Assembly: GCA_947044365.1 (NCBI GenBank)
Contig: OX345645.1
Coordinates: forward strand, 1,783,856-1,847,855
DNA length: 64,000 bases
DNA from: Petrosia ficiformis
Lineage: Eukaryota; Porifera; Demospongiae; Haplosclerida; Petrosiidae
Direction: 5' to 3'
Position numbers and translations under genes: made by a program
The notes under the pieces: model-generated
What the model was told of the DNA's origin: nothing
Database searches by the model: none
What the model saw: only the letters and a program-made list of their open reading frames with translations
Part shown: piece after piece, positions 22,032 through 34,199 of the stretch
Position numbering within the stretch: the stretch's first letter is position 1
Layout: the number at the start of each line of letters is the position of its first letter

Positions 22032-25000
22032 ATGATCTTGGTTGCTCTGATTTATGTATTTCTTTCTGCCCAATTATTGTGTGAGTTTGCTCTGGGCTGT
22101 GACAAGACAATATCAAGTAAGTATATTATGTTATTGTTGTGATTGGGTAATATATATATATATATATATATATATAATAATTATATATAATAATTATATA
22201 TATATATATATATAATATATAAAAAATTCCACGTCATCCTTTTGGTAGTTGGGATCAAACGCACTTTCGTTGAGCTTGGGATCTTAAAATTAGTACACAG
22301 AGATAGTGTAACTACATACTGATCCTTTGAAACATATTATTGAGAAAAGTTTTAGAAAACTATTCAGTGAAGTTTTAAGGTTTCACAGTTACCTATCAAC
22401 TGAAAGTGATGTGGCATGGTATATAAGTCACATGACAGAGGTACATATCAACTCCTAAAGTTATGTGATATGGTATATAAGTCACATGACAGGTACATAA
22501 TAATTACATATCAACTCAAAGTCATATGACAAGTAAATATCAACTCGTAAAGTCATGTGATATGGTATATAAGTCACTTGACAGAGGTGCATATCAACTC
22601 AAAGTCATGTGACATGGTATATAAGTCACATGACAAAATGTATAGGAAATTATGATTGCAATAATTGTTTGTAGAATTTTGTTACCAGAAAAGAATTTGT
22701 TATTTGTGAATTACACCACGACTAATAAATTTTGATGATTGAAGAAGTAAATTGCTTAATACAGGAAGTTATGCTTTTAATATTATTGTTGGCATTGCAC
22801 AAAGCAGGAAATGATGAAGCAAATCGAAGATATAATTAGGAAGTTGACACTTCATGAATAATCATTATTTATTTACACTCTTTCTGGAGAGAGTCTTTGT
22901 CAAACTACATTTGTCGCCAACTTACTACAGTAGGGCTGGGGAGAGTATTGCATCCAAGTTTCCAGGTTTTGGGTAATAGGAAAACACTCTTGTAGCTAAT
23001 AAAAATATCGAAATTCAAACTGTTTCTAAATTCTATAAGTAGTATTGTTTTAGTATGACAATGACCACTATTAGTTGTTGTTGAATAGATGAATACATCA
23101 ATGGATAGAGAGAGGAATGATGAATGATGGTTATTTATTCAATATCTCTCCTTTTTAGTAAGTGTAACAAGTAATGGTGAATTGAAGCTCCCTGTGGTTA
23201 ATAGAGTGGAATTCTCTACAAATTTAATGGGAACAGTTAGTTGGTTGCAAGGCAGTAATGGTGTTAATATTACGGTAAGCACAAGCAAATATGTTTGTTA
23301 AAAACATTTGTTTTTTTTTAATTATGATCCATACATGTAACATGTAATTATATACATTTGTATGTACATGTTGGTTCTGCTCACTCGTAGCCACCTTTCA
23401 GCTTTTATAGCCCACAGGGCTATCCCTATGTCTGCTTTCCCATGGGTTTGACCTGTAGATTGGGACATTGTCACTGTTAAAATTTGCGTTTATGTTTCCT
23501 TACATGAAACTTAATATTCTTGAAATTTCAATATTTCGTTATTTTTAATTTAGAACTAATATGGTCCAAATCTGTGAAATTTTTTAACTGTAAAAATTTC
23601 CAAATCTACAGGACATGTTTTTTCATGTTTGCATGTATACGCATTCCGGCAGTTCAGTAAACAAATTGGTATGGAAACAATCACCGGGGTACTATTCTTC
23701 TATTACCTGAGTATGAGCATGTTTTGTCAGAGCTGGCATAAAAACATGGCCACTGATACATTGTATATTACCTGTTATATGAGTGTTACTTCTCTCTTCT
23801 ATAGCAAGACACAGTGACACATAATGTAACAATGTCAGGTGATAGGGATAATTATACTGTCAGTGATGGGATGATGTCATACGTTGTGAAATTTCAGTTT
23901 CTTGATGGTAAGTAGATTCAGCATGAGACTAACTTTGCGATACTCCAAAATAAATACTCAAGTACTCTTGGAGGACTTAAATTTCCTTCAATAGCACTAA
24001 AGAAGAGTTAAAACTGAGCTCGTTATAATATCAATTCATAAGGTAAACTTTGGTTCGAAATTATTGTTATCTGTAGGGCCAGTTTTTATGGGGGCCATCC
24101 CTATGATTGCTTTGCAACATGTTCAACTGTTGTAGTGAAATACATTGCATGTATAAGAACTAGAAAGAAGAGTGGAAATACAAATACTGTTGTTCGTATG
24201 TTGGTTTCAAACATGATTATTTATCATCATAAAGCAATCATAGGTATACTTTATTCTCCACAATTATGCATGATGTATCTTGCTCCAGAGTTGGTCATCT
24301 TTGAAAATGCTTTCAAAGTATTCGGCGATATAAATCTTGAGCTGCTACTAATCAATTCTTTTTTTTTCTTCCAGACATCATAACATGTAGAAACATGACA
24401 CTCGATTTAGAGTTACAATCTGAGCACACATTTGAATGCTCACCGATTAGCAGCTGTAATGAGGATATGGATATTGATACTGTGACATGGAAAAAATCTT
24501 ATGACGAAATTACTTATCAAACACTTAGTGACGGACCTTATGTTCCCTTGAATGAAACTCGACTACAGACTGAGAAGAATAGGGATAATATCGAGTTAGA
24601 AAATCATGATAGCATTATTAACGGGACAATTAAACTTAGAGATACAACATATTTATCTGCTGGATACTATCAAGCTGTTGATGAAAACAATACAGTTTTA
24701 TACAGTTTTGTCATATATTGTAAGTGATGCAATAAGATGGTTCCTAGTAATTATGACATTCACAGGGTCTCAATAGTTATAATGACATACACACTGCACA
24801 GGGTCACAGTTTATCTGTATATTGGGTCCTGGTAGTCATAACTTGTGTGAGGTCCTAGTTTATCTGTATATTGGGTGATTTGCATCCTAGTAGTTATAAT
24901 ATACATAGGGTCTTAATTTTTATTTATATTGGGTTCTAGTACTTATAATATACATAAGGTCTCAGTTTTTATTTATATTAGGTCCTGGTAGTTACAACGT

Positions 25001-27301
25001 ATGTAGGTTCCCAGTTTATTTGTATACTGGGTCCTTGTAGTTATAAAATTCTTAGGATCCCTTATATTGGGTCCTAGTAGTTGTAAAATGCATATAGGGT
25101 CTAAGTTTTTTTTATATTGGGCCTTGGTAGTTGTAACATGCTCTAGGTCTCAAATATGTTATAATTACATTGCTTTTGTTTTAGATGGACCAGAACATAT
25201 TTCTTCTACTTCAACTCGCACTGTGATCTTTGGAAACAAAGAAGCAGATGAATATAAAGATGTTTCATGCGTATTTCGCTCTTTTCCAACGTCAGAAGTG
25301 ACCTGGGCCAGAGATCCAAATGATGACAATGACAACACATTAGTTGACCAAAATATCAGATTTATTAATATTACTAATGATTACAAAGAAGACAATGCAA
25401 TGTTGGCTAGTGGAGTGATAGATTTCACATACACTGTTAATGGTGGTGTAGTCATTAATGATGTTAATTATGATGACGCTGGCAAGTATGTTTGTACTGC
25501 TACCAATGATTACTCTACTGCCTCAGAAAGTATTCAATTAAGAGTGAGAAGTAAGTACATTTTGTTTTTGTCATATTATTTTCATCAGTTGGTTATATTT
25601 TAATACATACGTACATACATACATAAATACACGTACATAGTTACATACATACATGTACATACACACATACATACATATATATATATATACATACATACAT
25701 ACATACAACATACATACATACATACATGTACATACATACAAACATACATAGTTACATACAACATACATGTACATACACACATACATACATATATACCTAC
25801 ATACATACATACATACATACATACATACATACATACATACATACATACATACATACATACATACATACATAAATAGTTACATACATGTACATGTACATAC
25901 ACACATACATACATCATTCTTGCTATCCTTTTTATTTGTCTTTATTTTTTTACTGTGGGGATCTCTATAATTGCATTCGAGGGGGTTTAATATATGTACA
26001 GGTATGTATAATATTCACACATTGCATACATAGTTAAAGAAGTTATGTCATTCTGGGGGTGGGGCTTGGTCAATTAATGGCATGGATTGTAAAAGCACAT
26101 GCACTTGAGCTACCACTAAAAAGCAACTTACGGAAACTGCAACTAATAGCTGAAAGAGAATGTGTACAAAAACATATGTACACCAGATAAACAAGTAACC
26201 ATAACAGGTTGTTAATTTTAGACACGAGAAAGTCATCAGTAATGATTAATAATCAACACAAAACAATCATAGGGATACTTTTATTCTCAATATAATATCT
26301 TGTTTTCTATAGGTCCTCTTCGACCTCTCTGGCCAGCACTAGGTATTATAGCATCATTTGTCATAACAGCTGTGTTTATTGTTGGTGGTTATGTTGTGGA
26401 TAAAATTCGAGGAGAAAAGCAACTTCAAATTAATCAAGATGAAATCGATGGTAAGGAGAATCTACATACATGTAGATACATGTCGAATCTCTGTCATTGG
26501 TTGCTATAAGGAATTGCAATACTATTTTGTTGTGTTGTACAGCTATTCCAGCTAGTAATATTTGCTGTGTGCGAATTCCAATTCTGATCTTTATGCATCA
26601 TTGTTTAGCTTCTTGTATAAAGTACAAGAGAAGATGTTTCTTTACAAACACTTACTAAAGATCACAGAACTGGATTGCATAATAGTACAGTAGGATAAAT
26701 ATTAAGAGTGGTGGAGTGTATCACTGATACATGTCATTTGGTCAACAATGTTCAATTGGTGTTTTTCATCGTAAACTTTAATATTAAAGGATAGGGCCAT
26801 GGGGAGTGCCGTGGTACCAACCTTTGAGGAGAAACACTGAAAAAGAGGCTTTTCCGCGCATACACACACACACACAAAAACAAAATTGATTGAATATTTT
26901 ACTATTCTACTGTTTTGCAATGAAATTTGGTATCCAGGAAGAGCTATTATTAAGCTCCTTAGATACCCAATTTTGTTTGCTTGCTATTATAACTAGGGGA
27001 GTATTGAGTATTTTAATTAGTAAACTTTCAGCCAAATTAATAATATTTTGTGCAAAATTGTGTTTTGGTATGTGATGTATTGGACTTTACATTTTGTTTA
27101 TTACTTTCTCTAGTTGCATTTCAAAGACAATCTGTGTAAGTTCATTACTGTTTCATCTGTTATAGTGTATATCTATTGATACTTGTGTCTGTTTGTCTCT
27201 TCTGCAGTTCATCTTACACTGATGATGAATTGAACATTTCATCGCCCAAAAAACAAAAAAGAGAATCTGCTGTAGAACTACTTACAAAGATTGAGTTATA
27301 A
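22032..27301 (+). CDS. Basigin/neuroplastin-like Ig transmembrane protein
   Basis: Eight exons (22032-22116, 23159-23274, 23805-23907, 24375-24719, 25185-25550, 26313-26450, 27114-27135, 27208-27301) give 422 residues. A signal peptide (MILVALIYVFLSAQLLCEFA) is followed by Ig-like modules. Exon 4 has a Cys and TVTWKK but YYQAV where the second Cys is expected. Exon 5 is canonical (VSCVFRSFP, VTWARD, DDAGKYVCTATN). The end of exon 5 and exon 6 read LRVRSPLRPLWPALGIIASF, closely matching the LRVRS-HLA-LWPFLGI juxtamembrane/TM signature of basigin and neuroplastin. The cytoplasmic tail is short and charged (DKIRGEKQLQ, SPKKQKRES). Those proteins chaperone monocarboxylate transporters and PMCA pumps. 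The acidic residue of the vertebrate TM (LGI-x-AE) is Ser here. Exon 7 is only 22 nt. Confidence 0.8.
22400..22640. repeat. Tandem repeat carrying TATATAAGTCACATGAC modules
   Basis: GGTATATAAGTCACATGACA recurs at about 22418, 22470, 22565 and 22617 (one copy reads CACTTG). The copies alternate with ACATATCAACTC and AAAGTCATGTGA. Each unit holds a TATA-box-like string and a CACATG E-box. It lies in intron 1 of the basigin-like gene. Confidence 0.8.
24725..25170. repeat. Degenerate tandem repeat, GGGTCCTAGTAGTTATAA-type
   Basis: About eight diverged units containing TTTATNTATATTGGGTCCT and GTAGTTATAA fill the intron between exons 4 and 5 of the basigin-like gene. Confidence 0.75.
25606..25912. 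repeat. (TACA)n microsatellite
   Basis: TACA repeats with TGTACA and CACACA interruptions, in the intron before the transmembrane exon of the basigin-like gene. Confidence 0.95.
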
Positions 27302-29124
27302 ACATATTCATAGATTTGTACTTCTTCTCTTCTCTTTAGATCTAAAACATTTACAATAATAGTTAAATAACTGTGTAAAATTATATATTATATATTTCCA
27401 GATGAGAGAAATTTATAGTTGTGTTACTGTATTTATGACAATGTCTATATATTTCTTTTTGAAGAGGGAATCCACTTTTAAGCATTATTATGCAAACTAG
27501 GTCAAGACGGTACCTTAGTGGCAACCATAACTACTTCAGATGGTTAAATTTATATTTTAAGTTTGAATATAATTACCAAAACAAATAGTGGGAGGTAGAG
27601 TTATGATTCTGGGTGAGGCTCAAACACGCCTCGTACCCAGGTCGCCATCTTTTAAAAGAGCGCTTATGCGAACTTTTGCGAAGTTATGTGGCTTTACCCA
27701 CGTGGTGATATACGCATGCTCAGTTATCTAACCCGCCAAAACGGTGCAAACAAAAAGTCAATGCATGCATTCTCTATGCTCATTACAAGCCAGGAGCTCC
27801 AAAGTCGGTGTATGTTTGGCGCTATTGTTTCCAGCCCTGTAAAGTCGAGGCTCAGAAGCTGTTGTCGGTGGATAGTGTTGGCTCGCTCTACTGGTCATAT
27901 CAGCCTACAAGGTGAGCATGTATTTCCTATTGTGTCTGTGGTAATTCTATCTTAATAATTTACCAAATTCCATGTATAAAACTTTACTTTCCTTTTTATA
28001 GTATACCTCGTCCTTTTTCCACTCGAGTAGAGCCTTCTCAATGGACAGTGTTGGCTGCTCTAGTTGTATGGAGTAGAGGCTCAGAAGCATTCTCAATGGA
28101 CTCTGGTGGCGGCTCTAGTTGTATGGAGTTGAGGGTCCGAAGCATTCTCAGTATTGCATGCTCTACCAGTAATGACAGTCTACAAGGTAAGATATTAAAA
28201 CATATTTATATGTCTCGACTATAATTGCTACACTACCTGTGCCCGAAAAAATAAATAAAAATTTAGTTCAATACTCACAACCAAATTTTCATCTCAGCTT
28301 TACTATTACTAAATATGTTCTATGCTCAACTAGGTAATTACTGCACTACAGATCAGTCTAAGTAGGATGTGCAAACTATGCAATGACTAACAAATAGGTG
28401 CTAGTCTTTTTATTATAGCAGGCAATAAAATCACAGTGTAGTTTATACTTGGTACTGCCTGTGCCCTGTAATGATTCCAGAATTTCCTTGCACAACTTTT
28501 GTAATAACCACCTTACCTTATATATCTGATTCTTCTATTTCAGTAATAATTTACCCAATTGCATGTATAAGACTTACTTCCTTTTTATAGCAAGTGTACC
28601 TGCGAATCATGGTTCAGTATGTACAGTCAAGACTCAGAAGTAGATCTCTGTGGATTGCTCCACCGGACATATCAGCCTATAAGGTGAGATATTAGCATGT
28701 TGTCAGGCTAGGTTGTGTAGCATTGTTGGTATATACAGCACTTAAAAACATTCAACTAACTACTGTGTATAATGCTGTTTATGTCATTATGTTTCAACAT
28801 TATCCATTTTGGAAAATTTTGATTTATTGTGCCTGGGTGTATTATAGTTAATGTGGGCTCATTTATTGATTTCTGATTCTTTAGTAATTTCTGGGTATTA
28901 TCATGGCTGAACTAGTAGTGTTGGAAAATTACGTCCGACTGCCTAATGAATAAACACACCTTTTTTATTAACTAAATATTATATTAAAAATATTCGAGCT
29001 ATATCATATTGTTTGGCACTGCCATTGTATAGTATTTAGTTTGTGTACTATACATAGATGATTTATTATCAATTTGTATAAGATAATAAGCTGTGGTAAT
29101 AGCCAATATTTGTAAAGGTCATTC

Positions 29125-29352
29125 ATGTTAACCATGACCTCAGAAAAAATGTTCATAACCTTAATTTGGAATGACTAGCAAAGGTTTTTTCTCCACCAAT
29201 TTTATGTAATTATCTTTCCCATTCTTCTTTGTGTATAAACTTTAAATTCATTGCTTATTATCAATATAATTATGCATTAACCTTATGACATCAAACTCTT
29301 GCATATGAAGTCATCACATTCTAATTTGATGTCATTGTGAATATGAATGACT
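29125..29352. mobile_element. MITE-like element with TTCACATTCA-type termini, copy 2
   Basis: CCTCAGAAAAAATGTTCATAAC and ACCTTATGACATCAAAC match 16918-17160. The ends are diverged (TTCATGTTAACC and GTGAATATGAATG). Confidence 0.55.
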
Positions 29353-29654
29353 TTAGTATTGAATATTTGAAGCAGTTGATTGTAATTAAATTTTGAATCT
29401 CAAGAAATACTGTTGTTTATTTTTATTCTAGTGAAGAGTGTTAGATTGTTTATTAATTAGTATTATACTAATAACAATTACTATTGTTTATTATTAGCAT
29501 TTATTAATTAGTATTGTACTAATAACAATTACTATTGTTTATTATTAGTATTGTTTACTAATTATTATGAACTAGTATTGCATTACTATTGTGTAAAATG
29601 TGTAAATAGACAAACTGACTAGACTCAAACAGCCACATTGTATTTTATTGTATG

Positions 29655-30420
29655 CATGTAGCTTTTTTCCTGCTAAGAAGGGAGCTAGATGTAATATAGT
29701 ATATTATTAATCATGCAGTAACTATCCTCATCTAATTGTAATGTGATGTGTTGCTTTTTTCCTGCTAAGAAGAGAACTAGATGTAATATAGTATATTATT
29801 AAGCATGCAGTAACTGTCCTCATCTATATGCTAAGGGGGGGGGAGCTTGATGTAATATATTATATAATGAAGCGTCCCATGTAACATATATAATGCACTT
29901 GTGTCTGCTAAGAGGGGGGAGCTTGATGTAATATATTATATAATGAAGTGTCCCATTTAACATATATAATGTACTTGTATCTGCTAAGGGGGGGAGCTTG
30001 ATGTAATATATTATATAATGAAGTGTCCCATGTAACATATATAATGCGCTTGTGTCTGCTAAGGGGGGGGAGCTTTATGTAATATATTATATAATGAAGT
30101 GTCCCATTTAACATATATAATGTACTTGTATCTGCTAAGGGGGGGAGCTTGATGTAATATATTATATAATGAAGTGTCCCATGTAACATATATAATGCGC
30201 TTGTGTCTGCTAAGGGGGGGGAGCTTTATGTAATATATTATATAATGAAGTGTCCCATTTAACATATATAATGTACTTGTATCTGCTAAGGGGGGGAGCT
30301 TGATGTAATATATTATATAATGAAGTGTCCCATGTAACATATATAATGCGCTTGTGTCTGCTAAGGGGGGGGAGCTTTATGTAATATATTATATAATGAA
30401 GCATGTATTGACTGTCCCCA
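29655..30420. repeat. Higher-order tandem repeat, 151 bp (two 75-bp subunits)
   Basis: Units contain GTCTGCTAAGGGGGG, GAGCTTGATGTAATATATTA, ATAATGAAGTGTCCC and ACATATATAATG. The two alternating subunit types (GCGCTTGTG and GTACTTGTA) give a 151-bp period. Older diverged units (GCTTTTTTCCTGCTAAGAAG) lie at 29660-29820. It lies in the presumed last intron of the putative ncRNA; a fragment of the same family is at 33895-34080. Confidence 0.9.
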
Positions 30421-31664
30421 TATAATGCCCTATTACTTGCCTAGGTGGTCAGACAATGTGACTACATTTAAAATATCTTGACGTAACCTTTTCTCTAAAG
30501 GAGGGCATCCAAAGTGATAATCTTAAACATTTCATATTATGTTAAATATTGTAAACAACAACTTGTATAATTATAAATATACCATAATTTATTAATATTA
30601 TATATAATTATTATTTATAACTAGTGACTTGGTTATTATTTATAACTAGTGACTTGGTTTTCATATAGTATTATAGTATTATAGTATTATTATATATATC
30701 ATCTGTTGGGTCGAACTTTTGTGTTTATCATATAAAAAATATTACATATAGTTCACAATTCTTCATCACTCTTATTACAAACTTTTATCTGTTAATTTCC
30801 AGGTACTGATGTCGTGGGTTTCCTATACCTCAGGTACTAATGATGTTACAGTTGTTGGCTCCTGTATCATGTGTTCTGATGATGCTACCTACAGTTGCAA
30901 GCTTCCTGTATTGATGTGATATGGAGCTGTTAATCTGACGTATTCAATCGTATGATCTATAATGTATAATTACTTGCTAAATGTAATAGTAAGTGTAATT
31001 TATAATGTACTATTTTCATGTGTGTATATTATATAATTATATAATAATTGTCTTGTGTGTAATATGAGCTCAGTATTACCTAGGTGAGGTACTGAGGCTT
31101 ATATAGATCATGTATTGCATTGCGCCAAATAGCGTTGCGCCAAATAGATAAGTATGATAAGTATGCACATACACTATAGATAAGTATGCACATACACTAT
31201 TTGTTGGGTAATTTATGTCTGTTTGTCATCATTGAAATAAAATTTTAAAAAGGGTTCTATATGTGCTCTGTGTTTTCATTTATTTGTTATCTCTTCTTTT
31301 AATAAAAATTTAAAAACCGGTTTGAAAAACCTGTATGTCCTGTTTGTCTTGTTTGTTCAAAATAAATAATATTGTATGAATTAATCAATGTATGAGTACT
31401 AATTTTTGTACATATTATATATTACTGTATATTATATGTATTGTACTGTATTGTAGGATAGTGTAGTGTAGAAAATTTCAAACAATCATAACGAGCCTGA
31501 TGAGCTTCTTAGAATTCAGTATTGATAGTACGAGAGAGCTTTTGTAATTTGTTAGCATTAAACAAAAGCTTGAGATGATAATACTAAGCAGTTGAGCTTT
31601 TATAAATAGTACTGAGCATTATAGTTTGAAGTATATATATATATAGTACTGAGCATATATTCAG

Positions 31665-31815
31665 CTTCATAGACTAGTAGGAATGTATTGAGTTGCTTTA
31701 TAGAACAGACTAGTAGGAATGTATTGAGTTGCTTTATAGAACAGACTAGTAGGAATGTATTGAGTTGCTTTATAGAACAGACTAGTAGGAATGTATTGAG
31801 TTGCTTTATAGGACA
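31665..31815. repeat. 36-bp tandem repeat, 4 copies
   Basis: AGACTAGTAGGAATGTATTG recurs at 31671, 31707, 31743 and 31779, with TTGCTTTATAGAAC between. Confidence 0.95.
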
Positions 31816-32279
31816 TTACAATTAACTGAAGCATAATTAAGGTATCAATGCTTTTAGAATGCTACAATAGATTGAAGTATACTAGTGAGCATTGCTTTGT
31901 GAAAGACTGTAGTATATTATAGTAGTGTAAAGTGTATCATTCAAGCCTAAGCTTCATAGAGCCTATAGTATTGAGTATTTCCATACAGATTGTCTACCAT
32001 AACGGGCTATAGCTAGTCCATATCTTGTTCATCCACACCTTTGTGATGTCCTGATGTACAAGGTAAAAAAACACATAAATTCTTGAGATCTCATCTTTTA
32101 TCTGTTACTTTTCATAGGTGTGGAGTAGCTTAGCCTGTTTGATGTATTCTTCTCCATTGCTGTTCTCCAGACTTTGTGAGAATTATTGTAATAATGTGTG
32201 TATTTGCTAATAGTGTGACATGACTAGGCTTATAGACCCAGTATAAAGGAATATTCTGAATTAAGCACAAATTGTAGAC

Positions 32280-33715
32280 ATCAAGCCTTTAGAGAGTAGT
32301 GACCATGGAATATTTATGATAACGTGTTGCCTGAATATCAAGCCTTTAGTGAGCATGGAATATTTATGATAGCGTGTTGCCTGAATATCAAGCCTTTAGT
32401 GAGCATGGAATATTTATGATAGCGTGTTGCCTGAATATCAAGGCTTTAGTGAGCATGGAATATTTATGATAGAGTGTTGCCTGAATATCTAGTCTTTAGT
32501 GAGCTGTAAAGCGTGTTGCCTGAATATCAAGCCTTTAGAGAGTAGAGAGCATGGAATATTTATGATAGCGTGTTGTCTGAATATCAAGCCTTTAGTGAGC
32601 ATGTAATATTTATGAAAGCGTGTTGCCTGAACATTAAGCCTTTAGTGAGGATGCAATATTTATGATAGCGTGTTGCCCGAATATCAAGCCTTTAGTGAGC
32701 ATGTAATATTTATGATAGCGTGTTGCCCGAATATCAAGCCTTTAGTGAGCATGTAATATTTATGATAGCGTGTTGCCTGAATATCTAGCCTTTAGTGAGC
32801 TGTAAAGCGTGTTGCCTGAATATCAAGCCTTTAGAGAGTAGAGAGCATGGAATATTTATGATAGCGTGTTGTCTGAATATCAAGCCTTTAGTGAGCATGT
32901 AATATTTATGAAAGTGTGTTGCCTGAACATTAAGCCTTTAGTGAGCATGGAATATTTGTGATAGCGTGTTGCCCGAATATCAAGCCTTTAGTGAGCATGT
33001 AATATTTATGATAGCGTGTTGCCCGAATATCAAGCCTTTAGTGAGCATGTAATATTTATGATAGCGTGTTGCCTGAATATCTAGCCTTTAGTGAGCTGTA
33101 AAGCGTGTTGCCTGAATATCAAGCCTTTAGAGAGTAGAGAGCATGGAATATTTATGATAGCGTGTTGCCTGAATATCAAGCCTTTAAAGAGTAGTGAACA
33201 TGGTATTTATGATAGTGTGTTGCCTGCATATCAAGCCTTTAGAGAGTAGTGAGCGTGGAATATTTATGATAGTGTGTTGCCTGAATATCAAGCCTTTAGA
33301 GAGTAGTGAGCATGGAATATTTATGATAGTGTGTTGCCTGAATATCAAGCCTTTAGAGATGTAGTGAGCATGGAATATTTATGATAGTGTGTTGCCTGAA
33401 TATCAAGCCTTTAGAGAGTAGTGAGCATGGAATATTTATGATAAATATTTATGATAGCGTGTTGCCTGAATATCAAGCCTTTAGAGAGCATGAATTATTT
33501 ATGATAGCATGTTGCCTGAATATCAAGCCTTCAGAGAGCAAGAAATATTTATGATAGCGTGTTGCCTGGATATCAAGCCTTTAGTGAGCATGAAATATTT
33601 ATGAAAGCGTGTTGCTTGAATATCAAGCCTTTAGAGAGTAGTGAGCATGGAATATTTATGATAAATATTTATGATAGCGTGTTGCTCGAATATATAAGCC
33701 TATAGAAGTAAATAT
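32280..33715. repeat. About 50-bp tandem repeat with about 300-bp higher-order units
   Basis: AATATTTATGATAGCGTGTT and GCCTGAATATCAAGCCTTTA recur about 25 times, with short (AGTGAGC) and long (AGAGAGTAGTGAGC) linkers. A variant block with GAGCTGTAAAGCGTG appears at about 32493, 32790 and 33093, showing about 300-bp higher-order amplification. Confidence 0.92.
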
Positions 33716-33724
33716 TTGAAGTCT

Positions 33725-33865
33725 TCTTTGAAGACAAAGCTTTGTGCCTCGAAGATCAAGTTTTGTGCCTTGAAGATAAAGCTTTATGCCTCAAAGATCA
33801 GCTTTTGTGCCTAAAAGACCAAGCTTTGTGCCGCCTCAAAAAACCAAGCTTGTTGCCTCGAATTA
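33725..33865. repeat. 24-bp tandem repeat, about 5 copies
   Basis: Units contain AAGCTTTGTGCCTCGAAGAT. The 24-bp period keeps a frame open (LEDQ-type 8-residue repeat), which I regard as incidental. Confidence 0.85.
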
Positions 33866-33869
33866 AGCA

Positions 33870-34195
33870 TATGGTAACTGTCCCATCTAGCTCAATATGC
33901 TGTGTTGCTTTTTGTCTGCTAAGGGGTGAGCTAGATGTCATAATATGTACTGTGTAATAATAATTAAGCATGTAGTAACTGTCCTGATGTGTATATCTTT
34001 AATGTCGTGTGTTACATTTTGTCTGTCAAGGGGGGAGCTAGCTATACTATATAATATGTACTGTATAATCATTACATAGTACATATCACATGTCATTACA
34101 TAGTTCACAATTCTTCATCACTCATTATTACAAACTTTTATCTGTTAATTTTCAGGTACTGATGTCATGGGTTTCCTATTCCTCGGGTACTAATG
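33870..34195. repeat. Segmental duplicate of the 30.3-30.85 kb region
   Basis: Carries GTCTGCTAAGGGGTGAGC-type units, then AGTTCACAATTCTTCATCAC, TTTTATCTGTTAATTTTCAG and GTACTGATGTCATGGGTTTC. These match the intron end and start of putative ncRNA exon 4 (30749-30842) almost base for base. The splice acceptor is preserved, so it may be an alternative terminal exon or a dead copy. Confidence 0.75.
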
Positions 34196-34199
34196 ACAC

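Larger units (their letters stand above)
27600..31260 (+). ncRNA. Putative spliced long non-coding RNA with duplicated exons
   Basis: Four blocks are bounded by good splice sites: exon 1 ending 27911 (CTACAAG then GTGAGC), exon 2 28002-28186, exon 3 28591-28683, exon 4 from 30803. AATAAA follows at 31236-31241, then a GT-rich stretch. Exons 1-3 share modules (GAGGCTCAGAAGC, CTCTAGTTGTATGGAGT, AGCCTAYAAG), and exon 2 carries two internal copies. The introns before exons 2 and 3 share CATGTATAA and CTTCCTTTTTATAG. A CpG-bearing stretch at 27600-27760 could be the promoter. Joining the exons gives no long reading frame: exon 1's frame stops early in exon 2. Transcription is inference. Confidence 0.45.
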
